Positions 59,149 through 64,000 of a stretch of DNA of 64,000 nt are shown here, in pieces (position 1 is the first letter of the stretch; every line of letters starts with the position of its first letter). The DNA is from Petasospora fabianii (taxonomy: Eukaryota > Ascomycota > Saccharomycetes > Phaffomycetales > Wickerhamomycetaceae). The notes below the pieces were generated by a model. That model searched no databases. It had not been told where the DNA came from and worked only from the letters and a program-made list of their open reading frames with translations. The stretch spans positions 62,001 through 126,000 of the forward strand of contig CP048723.1 in NCBI GenBank assembly GCA_022641835.1. Direction: 5' to 3'. The position numbers and the translations under genes are program-made.

Positions 59149-61668
59149 ATGTCTGCTCAATTTGATGTTGAAGACGTCCTTTCCAAGCTCACCCTCGAAG
59201 AGAAGATCGGTCTCTCTGCCGGTATCGACTTCTGGCATACTTACCCTGTTCCACGTTTGAACATTCCTTCTTTGAGATTGTCTGATGGTCCAAACGGTAT
59301 CAGAGGAACAAAGTTCTTCAATGGTGTCCCTGGTGCAGTCTTGCCTAATGGTACCGGTCTCGCCTCGTCCTTTGACAAAGAGCTCCTCTTTGAGGCTGGT
59401 AAGCTCGCTGGTGTCGAGGCCCGTCATAAGTCCGCTCACGTTGATCTTGGTCCAACTACAAACATGCAAAGAGGTCCTAATGGTGGTCGTGGATTTGAGT
59501 CCTTCTCTGAAGATCCATACCTCGCTGGTATCGCTTCGGCAGAGGTTGTTAAGGGTCTTCAATCCGAGCACATTGCTGCAACCATGAAGCATTATGTCTG
59601 TAATGACTTGGAGCATGAAAGAAACTCTTCGGACTCCCTCATCACTGACAGAGCTCTAAGAGAGATTTATCTCGAGCCTTTCAGATTGGCTGTCAAGTTT
59701 GCTGACCCAAAGGCATTCATGACCGGTTATAACAAGATCAATGGTGAACACGTTTCTCAGTCTAAGAAGTTTATCAATGATATCCTTAGAAACGAATGGG
59801 AATGGGATGGTACTGTCATGTCCGACTGGTTCGGTACATACACTTCCAAGGAGTCAATTCAGGCTGGTCTTGACCTTGAGATGCCTGGTCCTCCAAAGAT
59901 GAGAACCGAGGAACACGTTGGACAACAGATCATGTCAAGAGAATTGCACATTAATGACTTGAACGATAGAGTCAGAGGTGTCCTAAAACTTGTCAAGTAC
60001 TGCCTGGACTCTGGTATCCCAGAAAATGGTCCAGAGGATACTAAGAACAACACACCAGAGACTTCTGCCACTTTGAGAAAGTTTGCTGCTGAATCCATTG
60101 TCCTCTTGAAGAACGAGGATCAAATTTTGCCATTGAAGAAAGAGGAATCCGTTGCAGTGATTGGTCCAAATGCCAAATATGCCGCATACTCTGGTGGTGG
60201 TTCCGCTACTCTTGCCGCATACTACACTGTTACTCCATATGAAGGTATCAAGAACAAGATTGGTACCGATCCAAAGTACACTGTTGGTGCTTATGCTCAC
60301 GTTTCCCTTCCAGGTCTTGCTGAGCAATCCATTAACCCAGGTACTGGTAAGACTGGTGCCCGTGCCACTTTCTACCATGAACCAAGAGGTACTAAGAACA
60401 GACGCAAGTTTGACCAATTCGACTTGACCTCCTCGTATCATCATATGGTTGATTACAAGCACGAGGAAGTTAATGCTGACTCCACTTTCTACATTGACTT
60501 TGAATGTGAGTTCACTCCAGAGGACACTGCTGAGTATGACTTTGGTTTGACCGTTGTCGGTACTGCTCAACTGTTTGTTGATGACAAGCTTGTTGTTGAC
60601 AACAAGACAAAGCAGACCAGAGGTAACACTTTCTTCAACCAAGGCACTATCCAAGAGGTAGGCTCTATCAAGCTTGAAAAGGGTAAGAAGTACAACATCC
60701 GTATTGAGTTCGGTTCTGCTCGTACTTACTCTATTACTGATAGAGATGGTGTTGACTTTGCCGGTAATGGTGGTATCTGTTTCGGTGTCGCTCGTGTCTT
60801 GGATTACGATGAGGAGATTGCTAGAGCTTGTGAGATTGCCAAATCCGTCGATAAGGTGATCTTGTGTATGGGTACGAACGGTGAATGGGAATCTGAGTCG
60901 TATGACAGAGCTAACATCTCATTACCAGGCCGTTCTGATGATTTGGTCTCTGCTGTACTTAAGGCAAACCCTAACGCTGTGGTTGTTAACCAGTCCGGTA
61001 CTCCATGTGAGTTCCCTTGGGTTAAAAGTGCTAAGGCTGTTGTCCAGGCTTGGTTCGGTGGTAATGAGCTCGGTAATGCCATTGCAGACGTACTGTACGG
61101 TGATGTCAACCCATCTGCCAAGTTATCACTTACCTTCCCACAGAAGTTCCACGATAACCCAGCTTATTTGAACTTTAAGACAGAGAGAGGTCGTGTCTTG
61201 TATGGTGAGGATATCTTTGTCGGTTACAGATACTACGAGAAGTTGCAGAAGCAGGTTATGTTCCCATTCGGATATGGTTTGTCTTACACCACTTTTGCCT
61301 TCTCTGGCCTCAAAGTTAACGTTGATGAGGCTTCCAATAAGTTGTCAGTTTCCATCAAGGTTAAGAACACTGGTAAGGTTGAAGGTAAAGAGGTTGTTCA
61401 AGTTTACATTGGTAAGACTGAATCAGATGTCATCAGACCAGTCAAGGAGTTGAAGGGCTTTGAGAAGGTTAACTTGAAGGCTGGTGAGGTGAAGGTTGTT
61501 GATATTGAGCTTTCCCTCAAGGATGCCGTGTCTTACTTTGATGAATGGGAGAACAAATGGCATGTCCAGGATGGTGAATACTCTGTCTATGTCGGTTCAT
61601 CCTCCGATGATATTGAGGCTATTGAGAAGTTTGACATCAAGAAAGCCTTCTACTGGACAGGTTTGTAA
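59149..61668 (+). CDS. GH3 beta-glucosidase with PA14 insert
   Basis: An 839-residue glycoside hydrolase of family 3 that cleaves cellobiose-type beta-glucosides. Domains: the GH3 barrel with SDGPNGIRGTKFFNG and the nucleophile D226 in VMSDWFGTYTS; the second domain, interrupted at about 390-555 by a PA14 domain (ARATFYHEPRG, TAQLFVDDKLVVDNKT); acid/base candidates E581/E583 in WESESYDR; and a C-terminal fibronectin-like domain. This matches the layout of Kluyveromyces marxianus BglI (845 residues, nucleophile D225). No signal peptide is seen when starting at 59149, so it is probably intracellular; an upstream TTG would add a hydrophobic head but is unlikely. Confidence 0.93.
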   Translation: MSAQFDVEDVLSKLTLEEKIGLSAGIDFWHTYPVPRLNIPSLRLSDGPNGIRGTKFFNGVPGAVLPNGTGLASSFDKELLFEAGKLAGVEARHKSAHVDLGPTTNMQRGPNGGRGFESFSEDPYLAGIASAEVVKGLQSEHIAATMKHYVCNDLEHERNSSDSLITDRALREIYLEPFRLAVKFADPKAFMTGYNKINGEHVSQSKKFINDILRNEWEWDGTVMSDWFGTYTSKESIQAGLDLEMPGPPKMRTEEHVGQQIMSRELHINDLNDRVRGVLKLVKYCLDSGIPENGPEDTKNNTPETSATLRKFAAESIVLLKNEDQILPLKKEESVAVIGPNAKYAAYSGGGSATLAAYYTVTPYEGIKNKIGTDPKYTVGAYAHVSLPGLAEQSINPGTGKTGARATFYHEPRGTKNRRKFDQFDLTSSYHHMVDYKHEEVNADSTFYIDFECEFTPEDTAEYDFGLTVVGTAQLFVDDKLVVDNKTKQTRGNTFFNQGTIQEVGSIKLEKGKKYNIRIEFGSARTYSITDRDGVDFAGNGGICFGVARVLDYDEEIARACEIAKSVDKVILCMGTNGEWESESYDRANISLPGRSDDLVSAVLKANPNAVVVNQSGTPCEFPWVKSAKAVVQAWFGGNELGNAIADVLYGDVNPSAKLSLTFPQKFHDNPAYLNFKTERGRVLYGEDIFVGYRYYEKLQKQVMFPFGYGLSYTTFAFSGLKVNVDEASNKLSVSIKVKNTGKVEGKEVVQVYIGKTESDVIRPVKELKGFEKVNLKAGEVKVVDIELSLKDAVSYFDEWENKWHVQDGEYSVYVGSSSDDIEAIEKFDIKKAFYWTGL

Positions 61669-61901
61669 CTTAGTACATGCTGTCATCTATATCACAAAAA
61701 GAATTGATTGCTTTCCTTTACTATTTGGTATACTAGTAGGTTATAGCTATAAGCACTCCCTAGCACCGGACCAAAAGTTCTTACCTTGGACTGTTTGTAT
61801 TGTAGATCAAAACTTATCTGTAGAGCTACAGGTGATATAACAATCCATCCGTGTATACATAATGAGCAGATTGCTCCCAAAAGAGTAAATAAATAGAGTA
61901 T

Positions 61902-63953
61902 TCACCACACCTGTAATTCCTCAAACAAATCAACACGATAAAGACACATGTCTAAATTCTCCGCCACATATTGTCTAATCTCATCACACATTATACCAGG
62001 ACCACAAGTCACAATACCAACTGATCCTTTTGCATTGGCAAACTCTTCACCCAAGATCTTTGCTGATGGTGCTCTTCCAGCATGGAACGTGATGTATTCT
62101 GAATACTGAGCCAACATTGGAGTCTTTGATATCTCAGACTCAACAAAGTTTCTTGAGATGTAGATATCACAAGTGATACCTGTCTTTTGCAATCTTTTCA
62201 ACTCTGATTCAAACCATTGTATACTCCCAACATTACGTACAGTCCATATGAGTCTAATGCGTTGTCTCATTATCAAAGAACGTTCAGCGAGATGAAGAGC
62301 ATGATAGAATGGACCAGGGATACCATTACCACCGGCAAATAGAACAACGTTATCATAAGACTCACATGGTGATGGGTTCCCATATGGTCCTTCAAGTGAG
62401 ACTCTCATCTGGGTAATGCCATTAGATCCAAGAAGGGACATGACTTTAGATGTGACACCACTCTTAGCCTTGATGTAAATGGTGACTTCATCTTCTTCAA
62501 GCACAGAATCGATGATGGTGAATGGATGTGATTGCCAAAAGATTGACCAATGCAAGAAATGAATGAAGACATAACATCCAGGGTATGGTTTCCAATCATG
62601 TGGTCTCTTTACGATGACTTTAAAAGTCTCATCACCACTATAACAAATCTGAGCCCTTGGGGAACCAAATTTGAACAACTTATAGAGACGGACAACTCTA
62701 TCAATACCCCAAATGGTAAGTGAACCAGCGATCCAATCTAACCAACCAAATGTAATGCAATGAAGCCAACAAGACGCAAAGAACCAAATGGCAAATAAGA
62801 TATGCGTTACTAAGAACAATTCATAGTAAGCCACTCTCAAGTTATGAACTGCAAACAAGACGATAAGGATAGATAATATGGTAGCAAACCAACCAAATAC
62901 AAACCAACCTGTTGTGAATCTATTAAAGAATCCATTTGTCGAGATCATAGCGAGAGTGTAACACACCGAGTGAATACCAGCATCTATAACCATGACGCGT
63001 GCAGTCCATTTATGAAAGATCATGAATGTGGAGTATGAAAGACCTGAAAGACCAATAAGCATGTTGTTACGACCAGCGAACAGTATGAGGATGGGGAAAT
63101 GAGCGAATGCTAGTACACCGGCACGATCTGCAGAGAGACGTAAGAGTTGATAGATGGATGAGTTTGGACCAAAGAGTTGATTATCGTCATGGACCTCAAT
63201 AGCATAGATGAGGAATACTGTATTAAGGATGAAATAAGCTGAAAGGATAACACCTTCTAACGTTGTTGGAAGTAAAGATGTCATTTTCCCCATGATATGT
63301 GATGGTTGTTGATGAGATCCAAATAGAAGTGGGAGTGTTAATCGTTGACGTATGTTGTTGATCTTGGATCCAACAAGACGTGAGTTGAGTCTTGGTGATC
63401 TCTTTATCTTACTCCAGATACCGAACCAAAGACATATACCTATCCAGTACATGTTGATTATAACACCATAGTACTGTGCCTTGTCAAAGTTACCGAGGAA
63501 TGCCTTATAGTCTCTAATCTTAGAGGTCACCTGAATTCTTTCGATAAGCACTGGGGTATACTGTATCTCTGTATGATTCCACGAGTCATCCGTAGCATGT
63601 CGTATCCATTTAGATGCATTTTTACTTCTTTCTTCAATGGTTCTTAGGGTGAGATCAACTTTAGCATACTTGGAACATGAATTGATGAACACTTCTCTTC
63701 CAGATTGCCGCGTGACATGTTCGGGAAGATAGGCATCCAAGCATGCTACCACTGAATCCCCCAATGGCTCATAAGAACAAGTGCATGGCCAATACCCATC
63801 ATCACAACCAAATTGAAATTCTTTGGAAAGGGCAAGTTGACATGAATATAGTGTACTCTGTTGGATGGTACCCTTCAGCGACTCAGCGAGCCCGTACCTT
63901 AAAAAGAATGCTGTAACGAGAAGCCTCAACAGTGTGACCAGCATAGCCCTCAT
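61902..63953 (-). CDS. FRE-family ferric/cupric reductase
   Basis: Plasma-membrane flavocytochrome that reduces Fe3+ or Cu2+ with NADPH before uptake. 683 residues: signal peptide about 1-23, a Cys-containing extracellular N-terminal region, a ferric reductase membrane domain with two canonical H-X13-H heme pairs (FHKWTARVMVIDAGIHS and THILFAIWFFASCWLHC), the FAD-binding HPFTIIDS and the NADPH motif LFAGGNGIPGPFYHA. The C-terminus LFEELQVW fits the family. The start at 63953 lies 47 bases from the window edge, so most of its promoter is outside. A FET3-type ferroxidase lies about 16 kb away. Confidence 0.92.
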   Translation of the reverse strand: MRAMLVTLLRLLVTAFFLRYGLAESLKGTIQQSTLYSCQLALSKEFQFGCDDGYWPCTCSYEPLGDSVVACLDAYLPEHVTRQSGREVFINSCSKYAKVDLTLRTIEERSKNASKWIRHATDDSWNHTEIQYTPVLIERIQVTSKIRDYKAFLGNFDKAQYYGVIINMYWIGICLWFGIWSKIKRSPRLNSRLVGSKINNIRQRLTLPLLFGSHQQPSHIMGKMTSLLPTTLEGVILSAYFILNTVFLIYAIEVHDDNQLFGPNSSIYQLLRLSADRAGVLAFAHFPILILFAGRNNMLIGLSGLSYSTFMIFHKWTARVMVIDAGIHSVCYTLAMISTNGFFNRFTTGWFVFGWFATILSILIVLFAVHNLRVAYYELFLVTHILFAIWFFASCWLHCITFGWLDWIAGSLTIWGIDRVVRLYKLFKFGSPRAQICYSGDETFKVIVKRPHDWKPYPGCYVFIHFLHWSIFWQSHPFTIIDSVLEEDEVTIYIKAKSGVTSKVMSLLGSNGITQMRVSLEGPYGNPSPCESYDNVVLFAGGNGIPGPFYHALHLAERSLIMRQRIRLIWTVRNVGSIQWFESELKRLQKTGITCDIYISRNFVESEISKTPMLAQYSEYITFHAGRAPSAKILGEEFANAKGSVGIVTCGPGIMCDEIRQYVAENLDMCLYRVDLFEELQVW

Positions 63954-64000
63954 ACCAACCTCTTCCAGTCTTTAGAAGGGGGATAGAAAGAGATCTATAG

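Overview
The window comes from a budding yeast (Saccharomycotina). Genes are dense and almost intronless. The one clear intron, in the ribosomal protein eL20 gene, has a TACTAAC branch site. The gene set is typical yeast: NOP58, DGK1, SNU66, SLY41, a KRE2/MNT1-type mannosyltransferase, GPI wall proteins and a fungal alternative NADH dehydrogenase. CTG codons fall at leucine positions that are conserved in that dehydrogenase (PLLPS, RLLR), so the CUG-Ser clades look unlikely. I cannot name the species; families outside the CUG-Ser clades, such as Phaffomycetaceae, would fit.

Region by region: 0-7 kb has a KDM4-type JmjC demethylase, two unrelated short-chain dehydrogenases, and a patchwork of gene scraps including a displaced copy of the demethylase 3' end. 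7-14.3 kb has the NADH dehydrogenase, a frame-broken sugar-type transporter, and two Fe(II)/2-oxoglutarate dioxygenases that look like a partly decayed catabolic group. 14.6-24 kb is mostly housekeeping: an unknown basic protein, a perilipin-like protein, eL20, NOP58, DGK1 and an unknown 206-residue protein. 24.3-38.8 kb is a cell-wall neighbourhood: a 1298-residue GPI adhesin, a GT15 mannosyltransferase, two smaller GPI proteins and a GH18 chitinase. A 3.5-kb gene-free stretch lies inside it and holds a copia-type gag fossil, a G-quadruplex-prone minisatellite and AT-rich repeats.

39-52 kb has a ZRC1/COT1 zinc transporter, a TCP11/SOK1-like protein, a FET3-type ferroxidase, a CK2 alpha subunit, SLY41 and SNU66. 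52-57 kb has a DHA1 drug/polyamine antiporter followed by two near-identical zinc-less oxidoreductases; a short antiporter-like relic between them suggests that a two-gene unit was once duplicated. 57.7-64 kb has a hotdog thioesterase-like protein, a GH3 beta-glucosidase with a PA14 insert, and a FRE ferric reductase.

Three themes link the genes: wall construction and adhesion (mannosyltransferase, GPI proteins, chitinase), metal handling (zinc CDF, ferroxidase, ferric reductase), and small-molecule redox or detoxification (SDRs, MDRs, 2OG oxygenases, MFS pumps). The most notable signals are the adhesin with a duplicated, unrecognised six-cysteine domain; a 117/120-base match between repeats of two GPI genes on opposite strands; the decaying transporter beside two dioxygenases; the CGCCATT array upstream of the zinc transporter; and the gene-free fossil region.
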